The notes under the pieces: model-generated
Told to the model about the DNA's origin: nothing
Database searches by the model: none
The model's input: only the letters and a program-made list of their open reading frames with translations
Source: Chamaelirium japonicum
Taxonomy: Eukaryota > Streptophyta > Magnoliopsida > Liliales > Melanthiaceae
Direction: 5' to 3'
Assembly: GCA_947650365.1 (NCBI GenBank)
Contig: OX393551.1
Location: forward strand, 2,314,001-2,378,000
Length of the DNA: 64,000 nucleotides
Part shown: positions 12,028 to 23,159 of the stretch, piece after piece
Numbering within the stretch: position 1 is the stretch's first letter
How the letters are laid out: every line of letters starts with the position of its first letter
Position numbers and translations under genes: made by a program

Positions 12028-12542
12028 CGTGGATCGTATTAATGAATTTGAATGGATCGTATGAATGAATTAGATTGGATCGTATGAATGAATTAGAATG
12101 GATCGTACGAATGAGTAAAATGGATCGTACGAATTCATTCGAATGAATTAGAATGGATACATTCAGGCGAATGAATTAGAATGGATCATACGAATGAATT
12201 AGAATGGATTCATTCGTGCGAATGAATTAGAATGGATCGTACGAATGAATTAGAGTGGATACATTTGTACAAATGAATTAGAATGGATCGTACGAATTAA
12301 TTAGAATGGATACATTCGTGCGAATGAATTAGAATGGATCATATGAATGAATTAGAATGGATCATTTGAGTGAATGCGAATGGATCGTGCGAATGAATTA
12401 GAATGGATCGTACGAATGAAATAGAAAGGATTGAATTAGAATGAATCGTATGAATGAATTAGAATGAATCATACCGTACGAATGAATTAGAATGGATCAT
12501 ATGAAGGAATTAGAATGGATCGTACGAATGAATTAGAATGGA
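12028..12542 (+). repeat. Satellite block with an internal 18-bp palindrome
   Basis: Contains AATTCATTCGAATGAATT (12132-12149), a micro-inversion of less than one monomer. It also holds a CATTTGAGTGAATGCG marker near 12363 and CATACCGTACG at 12470. It closes with GGATTCGCACG, the reverse complement of the GCGAATCC junction. Confidence 0.91.
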
Positions 12543-13752
12543 TTCGCACGAATGTATCCATTCTAATTCATTCGTACGATCCATTCTAATTCATTCATAC
12601 AATCCATTCTAATTCATTCGCACGAATGTATCCATTCTAATTCATTCGTACGATCCATTCTAATTCTTTCATATAATCCTTTCTAATTCCTTCGTATGAT
12701 CCATTCTAATTCATTCGTACGATTCATTCTAATTCAATCCATTCTAATTCATTCGTACGATCTATTCTTACTCATTCGTACGATCCATTCAAATTCATTC
12801 ATACGATCCAATCTAATTCATTCATACGATCCATTCAAATTCATTAATACGATCCAATCTAATTCATTCATACGATCCATTCTAATTCCTTCGTACGATC
12901 CATTCTAATTCATACGATCCATTCTAATTCATTCGTAAGATCCATTCTAATTCATTCATACGATTTATTCTAATTCATTCATACAATCCATTCTAATTCC
13001 TTCGTACGATCCATTCTAATTCATTCATACGATCCATTCTAATTCATTCATACGATCCATTCTAATTCATTCGTACGATCCATTTTATTTCATTCATACG
13101 ATCCATTCTAATTCATTAATACGATCCATTCTAATTCATTCGCACGATCCATTCTAATTCATTCGCACAAACTATTCTAATTCATTCATACAATCCATTC
13201 TAATTTATTCGCACGATCCATTCTAATTCATTCATACGATCCATTCTAATTCATTCATATGATCCATTCTAATTCATTCGCATGATCCATTCTTACTCAT
13301 TCGTACGATCCATTCTAATTCATTCGCACGATCCATTCTAATTCATTAATACGATCCATTCTAATTCATTCGCACGATCCATTCTAATTCATTCACACTC
13401 ATACGATCCATTCTAATTCATTCGCACGAATGTATCCTTTCTAATTCATTCGTACGATCCATTCTAATTCATTCGCACAATCTATTCTAATTCATTCGAA
13501 CGATCCATTCTAATTCATTCGTACGATCCATTCTAATTCATTCGCACGATCCATTCTAATTCATTCGCACGATCCATTCTAATTCATTAGCACGATCCAT
13601 TCTAATTCATTCGTACGATCCATTCTAATTCATTTATACGATCCAATCTAATTCATTCATATGATCCATTCTAATTCTTTCGCACGAATGTATCCATTCA
13701 AATTCATTCGTACGATCCATTCTAATTCATTAGCACGAAAAAACACGATCCA
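12543..13752 (-). repeat. Satellite block
   Basis: Complementary monomers with several TTCATTAATACG and TTCACACTCATACG variants. The CACACTCATACG run near 13390 recurs near 23280 and 39810, and as CACACGCATACG near 36530. It ends in the GAAAAAACACG junction. Confidence 0.92.
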
Positions 13753-13764
13753 CTCACATACGAA
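13733..13764 (-). repeat. GAAAAAACACG junction cassette, copy 1
   Basis: GCACGAAAAAACACGATCC followed by ACTCACATACG is the least monomer-like sequence in the window and the only short A-run. It marks the change from complementary to purine-rich monomers. Matching copies are at 36892, 40150 and 43118, with inverted copies at 19001 and 32851. Confidence 0.93.
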
Positions 13765-13919
13765 TAAATTAGAATGAATTAGAATGGATTGTGTGAATGA
13801 ATTAGAATGGATCATATGAATGAATTAGAATGGATCGTGCGAATGAATTAGAATGGATCGTGCGAATGAATTAGAATATGGATCGTACGAAGGAATTAGA
13901 ATGGATCGTACGAATGAAT
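13753..13919 (+). repeat. Short satellite block
   Basis: About seven monomers between the GAAAAAACACG cassette and a GAATTC junction (13916) preceded by GAATATGG. The same short block follows the cassette at 36.9, 40.2 and 43.1 kb. Confidence 0.92.
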
Positions 13920-14415
13920 TCGAATGTATTTTTTCTAATTCATTCGTACGATCCATTCTAATTCCTTCGTACGATCCATTCTAATTCATTCGCACGATCC
14001 ATTCTAATTCATTCGTACGATCCATTCTATTTCATTCATACGATCCATTCTAATTCATTCATACGATCTATTCTAATTCTTTCGCACGAATGTATCCATT
14101 CTAATTCATTCGTACGATCCATTCTAATTCATTCATACAATCCATTCTAATTCATTCGTATGATCCATTCTATTTCATTCGTATGATCCATTCTAATTCC
14201 TTCGTACGATCCATTCTTATTCATTCCCATGAATGTATCCATTCTAATTCATACGTAAGATCCATTCTAATTAATTTATACGATCCAATCTAATTCATTC
14301 ATACAATCCATTCTAATTCATTCGCACGAATTTATCCATTCTAACTCGTTCGTACGATCCATTCGAATTCATTCGCACGAATGTATCCATTCTAATTCAT
14401 TCGTACGATCCGTTC
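13920..14415 (-). repeat. Satellite block
   Basis: Complementary monomers with private variants ATTCCCATGAATG near 14224 and CTAACTCGTTCG near 14340. The flip at its right end, CCGTTCCGTGCGAATG, does not use one of the common palindromic cores. Confidence 0.91.
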
Positions 14416-15461
14416 CGTGCGAATGAATTCGAATGCATCGTACGAATGAATTAGAATGGATATATTTGTGCAAATGAATTAGAATAGATTGTACGAATGA
14501 ATTAGAATAGATCGTACGAATGAATTAGAATGGATTGTATGAATGAATTAGATTAGATCGTATAAATGAATTAGAATGGATCGTACGAATGAATTAGAAT
14601 AGATTATATGAATGAAATAGAATGGATCATACGAATGAAATAGAATGGATCGTACGAAGGAATTAGAATGGATCGTATGAATGAATTAGAGTGGATACAT
14701 TCGTGCGAATGAATTTGAATAGATCGTGCGAATGAATTAGAATGGATTGTACGAATGAATTAGAATGGATCGTACGAATGAAATAGAATGGATCGTACGA
14801 ATGAATTAGAATGGATACATTTGTGCAAAAGAAATAGAATGGATTGTATGAATGAATTAGAATGGATCGTGTGAATGAATTAGAATGGATCATACGAATG
14901 AATTAGAATGGATACATTCGTGCGAATGAATTAGAATGGATCGTGCGAATGAATTAGAATGGATCGTACAAATGAATTTGAATGGATCGTATGAATGAAT
15001 TAGAATGGATCGTGCGAATGAATTAGAATGGATCGTGCGAATGAATTAGAATGGATCGTACGAATGAATTAGAATGGATCGTATGAATGAATTAGATTGG
15101 ATCGTATTAATGAATTAGAATGGATCGTACGAATGAATTAGAATAGATCGTACGAATGAATTAGAATGGATACGAATGGATCGTACGAATGAATTGGAAT
15201 GGATACATTCGTGCGAATGAATTAGAATGGATCGTATGAATGAATTAGAGTGGATACATTCGTACAAATGAATTAGAATGGATCGTACGAATGAATTAGA
15301 ATGGATACATTCGTGCGAATGAATTAGAATGGATCATATGAATGAATTAGAATGGATCGTTTGAGTGAATGCGAATGGATCGTGCGAATGAATTAGAATG
15401 GATTGTACGAATGAATTAGAATGGATCGTACGAATGAATTAGAATGGATACATTCGTGCGA
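14416..15461 (+). repeat. Satellite block, duplicated at 33.5-34.1 kb
   Basis: About 14600-15180 matches 33540-34100 at a constant offset of 18,934 bp. A GTTTGAGTGAATGCG marker lies near 15358. It ends at the GTGCGAATCCATTC junction. Confidence 0.92.
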
Positions 15462-16053
15462 ATCCATTCTATTTCATTTGTACGATCCATTCTAATTCAT
15501 TCGCACGATCCATTCTAATTCATTCATACGATCCATTCTAATTCATTCGTACGATCCATTCTAATTCATTCGTTCGATCCATTCTAATTCATTCGCACGA
15601 ATGTATCCATTCTAATTCATTCGTACGATCCATTCTAATTCATTCGCACAATCTATCCTTTCTAATTCATTCGTACGATCGATTCTAATTCATTCGCACA
15701 ATCTATTATAATACATTCGAACGATCCATTCTAATTCATTAGCATGATCCATTCTAATTCATTCGTACGATCTATTCTATTTCATTCGTACGATCCATTC
15801 TAATTCATTCATACAATCCATTCTATTTCATTCATAGGATCCATTCTTACTCATTCGTACGATCCATTCGTATCCATTCTAATTCAATCGTACGATCTAT
15901 TCTAATTCATTCGTACGATCCATTCTAATTCATTAATACGATCCAATCTAATTCATTCATACGATCCATTCTAATTCATTCGTACGATCCATTCTAATTC
16001 ATTCGTACGATCCATTCTAATTCATTCGTACGATCCATTCTAATTCATTCGTA
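15462..16053 (-). repeat. Satellite block ending in a perfect palindrome
   Basis: Starts at GCGAATCC. The right end is half of a 40-bp perfect palindrome centred on GTAC at 16051-16054, so the flip to the next block is seamless. Confidence 0.92.
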
Positions 16054-16072
16054 CGAATGAATTAGAATGGAT
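16033..16072. repeat. 40-bp perfect palindrome at an orientation switch
   Basis: The arms ATCCATTCTAATTCATTCGT and their reverse complement meet with no spacer. A monomer and its inverted neighbour are fused exactly at the centre of the self-complementary TTCGTACGAA core. Such a site can form a hairpin or cruciform. Confidence 0.93.
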
Positions 16073-16221
16073 TGAATTAGAATGAATCATACGAATGAAT
16101 TAGAATGGATCGTACGAATGAATTAGAATGGATTGAATTAGAATGAATCGTACGAATGAATTAGAATAAATCATAACGTACGAATGAATTAAAATGGATC
16201 ATACGAAGGAAATAGAATGGA
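16054..16221 (+). repeat. Short satellite block
   Basis: About seven monomers, two in the truncated GGATTGAATTAG form. Near 16172 is CATAACGTACG, a variant of the CATACCGTACG marker. It closes with GGATTCTTACTC. Confidence 0.91.
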
Positions 16222-16671
16222 TTCTTACTCATTCGTACGATCCATTCTAATTCATTCGCACGAATGTATCCTTTCTAATTCATTCGTACGATCCATTCTA
16301 ATTCATTCGTACGATCCATTCTTACTCATTCGTACGATCCATTCTAATTCATTCGCACGAATGAATCCATTTTAATTCATTCGTATGATCCATTCTAATT
16401 CATTCGCATGAATGTATCCATTCTAATTCATTCGTATGATCCATTCTATCTCATTCGTACAATCCATTCTATTTCATTCGTACGATCCATTCTAATTCAT
16501 TCGCACGATCCATTCTAATTCATTCGCATGATCCATTCTAATTCATTCGTACGATCGATTCTAATTCATTCATACGATCCATTCTAATTCATTCGCACGA
16601 ATGTATCCATTCTAATTCATTCGTACGATCCATTCTAATTCATTCGCACAATCTATTCTAATTCATTCATA
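16222..16671 (-). repeat. Satellite block
   Basis: Rich in CTTACTCATTCG and CTATCTCATTCG variants. The group near 16440-16660 is repeated at about 36080-36310 and 39385-39610. It flips seamlessly at ATTCATTCATACGAATG. Confidence 0.91.
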
Positions 16672-17667
16672 CGAATGAATTAGAATGGATACATTCGTGC
16701 GAAAGAATTAGAATGGGTCGTATGAATGAATTAGATTGGATCTTACGAATGAATTAGAATGGATCGTACGAATGAATTAGAATGGATCGTATGAATGAAC
16801 TAGAATGGATCGTGCGAATGAATTAGAATGGATCGTGCGAATGAATTAGAATGGATCGTACGAATGAATTAGAATGGATCGTGCGAATGAATTAGAATAG
16901 ATCATATGAATGAATTAGAATGGATCGTATGAATGAATTAGAATGGATCGTGCGAATAAATTAGAATGGATCGTATGAATGAATTAGAATAGATTGTGCG
17001 AATGAATTAGAATGGATCGTACGAAGGAATTAGAATGGATCGTACGAAGGAATTAGAATGGATAGTACGAATGAATTAGAATGGATACCTTCGTGCAAAT
17101 GAATTAGAATGGATCGTACGAATGAATTAGAATGGATTGTACGAATGAATTAGAATGGATCGTTTGAATGAATTAGAATGGATTGTACTTATGAATTAGA
17201 ATGGGTCATACGAATGAAATAGAATGGATCGTACGAAGGAATTAGAAAGGATCGTATAAACGAATTAGAATGGATCGTATGAATGAAATAGAATAGATCG
17301 TACGAATGAATTAGAATGGATCGTATGAATGAATTAGTTTGGATCGTATGAATGAATTAGAATGGATTGTACGAATGAAATAGAATAGATCGTACGAATG
17401 AAATAGAATGGATCGTACGAATGAATTAGAATAGATTGTGCGAATAGATTAGAATGGATCATACGATTGAGTAAGAATGGATTGTACGAATGAAATAGAA
17501 TAGATCGTACGAATGAATTAGAATGGATCGTATGAATGAATTAGAATGGATCATGCGAATGATATAGAATGGATCGTATGAATGAATTAGAATGGATCGT
17601 AGTAATGAATTAGAATGGATCCTACGAATGAATTAGAATAGATTGTGCGAATGAATTAGAATGGATC
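16672..17667 (+). repeat. Satellite block with GTACTTATG marker
   Basis: About 17160-17480 contains GTACTTATGAATTAG followed by ATGGGTCATACG, found again in the same orientation at about 44170-44490 and 52850-53060. It ends with GGATCTGGATCGTGTATCC. Confidence 0.92.
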
Positions 17668-17680
17668 TGGATCGTGTATC
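17661..17680 (+). repeat. GATCTGGATC junction, copy 1
   Basis: The purine-rich to complementary switch is marked by GGATCTGGATCGTG (ATCTGG at 17665), which no ordinary monomer contains. Same-orientation copies are near 38410 and at 44698; inverted copies, read as CGATCCAGATCC, are at 53148 and 56028. Confidence 0.93.
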
Positions 17681-18381
17681 CATTCTAATTCATTCGTACG
17701 ACCCATTCTAATTCATTCGCATGATCCATTCTAATTCATTCGTACGATCTATTCTATTTCATTCGTACAATCCATTCTAATTCATTCATACGATCCAATC
17801 TAATTCATTCATACGATCCATTCTAATTCATTCGTACGATCTATTCTATTTCATTCATACGATCCATTCTAATTCGTTTGTACGATCCTTTCTAATTCCT
17901 TCGTACGATCCATTCTATTTCATTCGTATGACCCATTCTAATTCATAAGTACGATCCATTCTAATTCATTCAAACGATCCATTCTAATTCATTCAAACGA
18001 TCCATTCTAATTCATTCGTACGATCCATTCTAATTCATTCGCACGATCCATTCTAATTCATTCATACGATCCAATCTAATTCATTCATACGATCCATTCT
18101 AATTCATTCGCACGAATGTATCCATTCTAATTCATTCGCACGATCCATTCTAATTCATTCATACAATCCATTCTAATTCTTTTGTACGAATGTATCCATT
18201 CTAATTCATTCGTACGATCCATTCTAATTCATTCTAATTATCTATTCCAATTCATTCGCATGATCCATTATAATTCATTCATACGATCCAATCTAATTCA
18301 TTCGTACGATCCATTCTAATTCATTCGCACGAATGTATCAACTCTAATTCATTCGTACGATCCATTCTAATTCATTCATAC
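17668..18381 (-). repeat. Satellite block, CATAAGTACG family
   Basis: Contains CATAAGTACG at 17944, preceded by CGTTTGTACGATCCTTTC. With the next block it forms a module repeated at 44.7-45.8 kb with a 27,033-bp offset that drops to 27,010 bp after the loss of one monomer. It ends at CATACATGTACG (18377). Confidence 0.92.
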
Positions 18382-18843
18382 ATGTACGAATGAATTAGAA
18401 TGGATACATTCGTGCGAATGAATTAGAATGGATCGTATGAATGAATTAGATTGGATCGTATGCATGAATTAGAATGGATCGTGCGAATCAATTATAATGG
18501 ATCGTACGAATGAATTAGAATGGATTGAATGACTGAATTAAAATGGATACATTCGTGCAAAAGAATTAGAATGGATTGTATGAATGAATTAGAATGGATC
18601 GTGCGAATGAATTAGAATGGATCGTACGAATGAATTTGAATGGATACATTCGTGCGAAAGAATTAGAATAGATCGTATGAATGAATTAGAATGGATCGTA
18701 TGAATGAAATAGAATGGATCAGACGAATGAATTAGAATGGATCGTGTGAATGAATTAGAATGGATCGTACGAATGAATTAGAATGGATCGTACGAAGGAA
18801 TTAGAATGGATCGTACGAATGAATTAGAAAGGATACATTCGAA
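18382..18843 (+). repeat. Relic of the 663-bp unit, copy a
   Basis: Carries the unit's ordered fingerprint (ATTAGATTGG, CGTATGCATG, GTGCAAAAG, GCGAAAGAATTAG, GAATGAAATAG, CGAAGGAATTAG) between CATACATGTACG and GAATTC at 18841. It is more diverged than any unit in the 4.3-8.3 kb array, with GCGAATCAATTATAATGG and GATTGAATGACTG as private changes. Confidence 0.93.
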
Positions 18844-19012
18844 TTCATTCGTACGATCCATTCTAATTCCTTCGTACGATCCATATTCTAATTCATTCGC
18901 ACGATCCATTCTAATTCATTCGCACGATCCATTCTAATTCATTCATACGATCCATTCTAATTCATTCACACAATCCATTCTAATTCATTCTAATTTATTC
19001 GTATGTGAGTGG
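18844..19012 (-). repeat. Short satellite block
   Basis: About seven complementary monomers between the GAATTC junction and the inverted GAAAAAACACG cassette. Its counterpart is 32694-32862. Confidence 0.91.
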
Positions 19013-19029
19013 ATCGTGTTTTTTCGTGC
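19001..19029 (+). repeat. GAAAAAACACG junction cassette, inverted copy 5
   Basis: Reads GTATGTGAGTGGATCGTG followed by TTTTTTCGTGC, the reverse complement of the cassette at 13733. The flanks are inverted too, so a segment and not only the tag was inverted. Confidence 0.93.
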
Positions 19030-20956
19030 TAATGAATTAGAATGGATCGTCCGAATGAATTAGAATGGATACATTCGTGCGAAAGAATTAGAATGGATCG
19101 TATGAATGAATTAGATTGGGTCATATAAATGAATCAGAATGGATCGTATGAATGAATTAGAATGGATCATGCTAATGAATTAGAATGGATCATGCGAATG
19201 AATTAGAATTGATCGTGCGAATGAATTAGAATGGATCGTTCGAATGAATTAGAATGGATCGTTCGAATGAATTAGAATAGATTGTGCAAATGAATTAGAA
19301 TGGATCGTACTAATGAATTAGAAAGGATACAATCGTGCGAATGAATTAGAATGGATCGTATAAGTGTGAATGAATTAGAATGGATCGTGCGAATGAATTA
19401 GAATGGATCGTATTAATGAATTAGAATGGATCGTGCGAATGAATTAGAATGGATCGTACGAATGAGTAAGAATGGATCGTGCGAATGAATTAGAATGGAT
19501 CATATGAATGAATTAGAATGGATCGTATGAATGAATTAGAATGGATCGTGCGAATAAATTAGAATGGATTGTATGAATGAATTAGAATAGATTGTGCGAA
19601 TGAATTAGAATGGATCGTACGAATGAATTATAATGGATACATTCGTGCGAATGAATTAGAATGGATCGTATGAATGAATTAGAATCGATCGTACAAATGA
19701 ATTAGAATGGATCATGCGAATGAATTAGAATGGATCGTGCGAATGAATTAGAATGGATCGTACGAATGAAATAGAATAGATTGTACGAATGAGATAGAAT
19801 GGATCGTGCGAATGAATTAGAATGGATCATATGAATGAATTAGAATGGATCGTATGAATGAATTAGAATGGATCGTGCGAATAAATTAGAATGGATCGTA
19901 TGAATGAATTAGAATAGATTGTGCGAATGAATTAGAATGGATCGTACGAATTAATAAGAATGGATACATTTGGAATGAATCGTACGAATGAATTAGAATG
20001 GATCGTACGAATGAATTAGAATGGATTGAATTAGAATGAATCGTACGAATGAATTAGAATGAATCATACCGTACGAATGAATTAGAATGGATCATACGAA
20101 GGAATTAGAATAGATTGTACGAATGAATTAGAATGGATCGTACGAATGAATTAGAATGGATCGTACGAAGGAATTAGAATGGATCGTACGAAGGAATTAG
20201 AATGGATAGTACGAATGAATTAGAATGGATACCTTCGTGCAAATGAATTAGAATGGATCGTACGAATGAGTAAGAATGGATCATACGAATGAAATAGAAT
20301 GGATCGTATGAATGAATTAGAATGGATCGTACGACTGAATTAGAATGGATCGTACGAATGAATTAGAATAGATCGTACGAATGAATTAGAATGGATTGAA
20401 TTAGAATGAATCGTACGAATGAATTAGAATGGATCGTACGAATGAATTAGAATGGATCGTACGAATGAATTAGAATGGATTGAATTAGAATGAATCGTAC
20501 GAATGAATTAGAATGAATCATACCGTACGAATGAATTAGAATGGATCATAGGAATGAATTAGAATGGATCGTACGAATGAATTAGAATGGATCGTACGAA
20601 GGAATTAGAATGGATCGTACGAAGGAATTAGAATAGATAGTACGAATGAATTAGAATGGATACATTCGTGCAAAAGAATTAGAATGGATTGTATGAATGA
20701 ATTAGAATGGATCGTGCGAATGAATTAGAATGGATCGTACGAATGAATTAGAATGGATACATTCGTGCAAAGGAATTAGAATAGATCGTATGAATGAATT
20801 AGAATGGATCGTATGAATGAAATAGAATGGATCGTACGAATGAATTAGAATGGATCGTGCGAATGAATTAGAATGGATCGTACGAATGAATTAGAATGGA
20901 TCGTACGATGGAATTAGAATGGATCGTACGAATGAATTTGAAAGGATACATTCGAA
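19013..20956 (+). repeat. Long purine-rich satellite block
   Basis: About 80 monomers. CATACCGTACG occurs at 20065 and 20519, the ends of a local 454-bp tandem duplication. The last ~250 bp carry part of the 663-bp unit fingerprint (GTGCAAAAG to CGATGGAATTAG), ending at GAATTC (20954). Confidence 0.92.
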
Positions 20957-21103
20957 TTCATTCGTACGATCCATTCTAATTCATTCGCACGAATGTATCC
21001 ATTCTAATTCATTCGTACGATCCTTTCTAATTTATTCGTACAATCCATTCTAATTCATTCGCATGAATGTATCCATTCTAATTCATTCGTACGATCCATT
21101 CTA
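20957..21103 (-). repeat. Short satellite block
   Basis: About six complementary monomers. The right end, CATTCTACGAATTAG, joins the two orientations inside a truncated monomer. Confidence 0.9.
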
Positions 21104-21811
21104 CGAATTAGAATGGATCGTATGAATGAATTAGAATGGATCGTGCGAATAAATTAGAATGGATCGTATGAATGAATTAGAATAGATTGTGCGAATGAAT
21201 TAGAATGGATCGTACGAATGAATTAGAATGGATACATTCGTGCGAATGAATTAGAATTGATCATACGAATGAATTAGAATGGATAATATGAATGAATTAG
21301 AATGGATCGTACGAATGAATTAGAATGGATACATTCATGCGAATGAATTAGAATGGATCATACGAATCAATTAGAATGGATTCATTCATGCGAATGAATT
21401 AGAATGGATCGTACGAATGAGTAAGAATGGATCGTACGAATGAATTAGAATGGATTGAATTAGAATGAATCGTACGAATGAATTAGAATGGATCGTACGA
21501 ATGAATTAGAATGGATCGTACGAATGAAATAGAATGGATCGTATGAATGAATTAGAATGGATCGTGCGAATGATTTAGAATGGATCGTACGAATGAATTA
21601 GAATAGATTGTGCGAATGAATTAGAATGGATCGTGCGAAGGAATTAGAATGGATCGTACGAATGAATTAGAATAGATTGTGCGAATGAATTAGAATGGAT
21701 CGTACGAATGATTTAGAATGGATCGTACGAATGAATTAGAATGGATCGTATGAATGAATTAGAATGGATCGTGTGAATGAATTAGAATGGATCGTACGAA
21801 TGAAATAGAAT
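21104..21811 (+). repeat. Satellite block
   Basis: Mixed 23- and 28-bp monomers with one truncated GGATTGAATTAG unit near 21450. It closes with GAAATAGAATCACGAATG, a version of the GGATTCGCACG junction that has lost GGATTCG. Confidence 0.91.
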
Positions 21812-22819
21812 CACGAATGTATCCATTCTAATTCATTCAAACGATCCATTCTAATTCATTCGTACAATCCATTCTAATTCATTCGCACGATCCATTCGCA
21901 TTCACTCAAACGATCCATTCTAATTCATTCATATGATCCATTCTAATTCATTTGTATGATCCATTCTAATTCATTCGTACGATCCATTCTAATTCATTCG
22001 CACAATGTATTCTAATTCATTCGTACGATCCATTCTAATTCATTCGCACGATCCATTCTAATTCATTCATACGATCCATTCTTTTTCATTCGTACGATCC
22101 ATTCTAATTCATTCGCACGATCCATTCTAATTCATTCATACGATCCATTCTAATTCATTTGTATCCATTCTAATTCATTCATACGATCCATTCTAATTCT
22201 ACGATCCATTCTTACTCATTCGTATTATCCATTTTAATTCATTCACACGAATGTATCAACTCTAATTCATTCGTATTATCCATTCTAATTCATTCGTATG
22301 ATCCATTTTAATTCATTCGTACGATCCATTCTAATTCCTTCGTATGATCCATTCTAATTCATTCACACGAATGTATCCATTCTAATTCATTCGTACGATC
22401 CATTCTAATTCATTCGCACGATCCATTCTAATTCATTCATACGATCCATTCTATTTCATTCGTACGATCCATTCTTACTCATTCATACGATCCATTCTAA
22501 TTCATTCGTACGATCCATTCTAATTCATTAGCACGATCCAAATTCATTTATTCGTACGATCTATTCTATTTCATTCGTACGATCCATTCTTATCGCACGA
22601 TCCATTCTAATTCATTCGCACGATCCATTCTCCATTCTAATTCCTTCGTACGATCCATTCTAATTCCTTCGTATCCATTCTAATTCACTCATACGATCCA
22701 TTCTAATTCATTCATACGATCCATTCTAATTCTACGATCCATTCTAATTCATTCGCACGAATGTATCCATTCCAATTCATTCGTACGATCAATTCTATTT
22801 CATTCGCACGATCTATTCT
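21812..22819 (-). repeat. Satellite block with cassette J
   Basis: Contains CGCATTCACTCAAACG near 21900, the inverted TTTGAGTGAATGCG marker, and the AAATTCATTTAT cassette at 22531-22694. It ends at the palindrome ATTCTAGAAT (22815-22824). Confidence 0.92.
22531..22694 (-). repeat. Cassette J, copy 1 (AAATTCATTTAT to TCACTCATACG)
   Basis: An ordered run of broken monomers: GATCCAAATTCATTTAT, CTTATCGCACG, CATTCTCCATTC and CGTATCCATTC. These deletions and small insertions are specific enough to trace it. Same-orientation copies are at 23933, 53920 and 62487; inverted copies are at 34333 and 41780. Confidence 0.93.
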
Positions 22820-23159
22820 AGAATGGATCGTATTAATGAATTAGAATGGATCGTGCGAATGAATTAGAATGGATCGTACGAATGAGTAAGAATGGATCGT
22901 GCGAATGAATTAGAATGGATCATATGAATGAATTAGAATGGATCGTATGAATGAATTAGAATGGATCGTGGGAATAAATTAGAATGGATCGTACGAATGA
23001 ATTAGAATGGATCGTACGAATGAATTAGAATGGATCGTTCGAATGAATTAGAATAGATTGTGCGAATGAATTAGAATGGATCGTACGAATGAATTAGAAA
23101 GGATACATTCGTGCGAATGAATTAGAATGGATCGTATGAATGAATTAGAAAGGATACAT
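22820..23159 (+). repeat. Satellite block
   Basis: About 14 monomers, similar to the start of the block at 51343, which also follows TCTATTCTAGAATGG. It ends where GGATACATT runs directly into CATTCGCACG. Confidence 0.91.

Noticed and set aside
12696-12908. Open frame of 70 codons
   Set aside because: Repeat-derived; wholly inside complementary monomers.
14663-14893. Open frames on the minus strand here and at 33597-33827 with nearly the same product
   Set aside because: The similarity reflects duplication of the satellite segment, not conservation of a protein. Differences are scattered without preference for silent positions.
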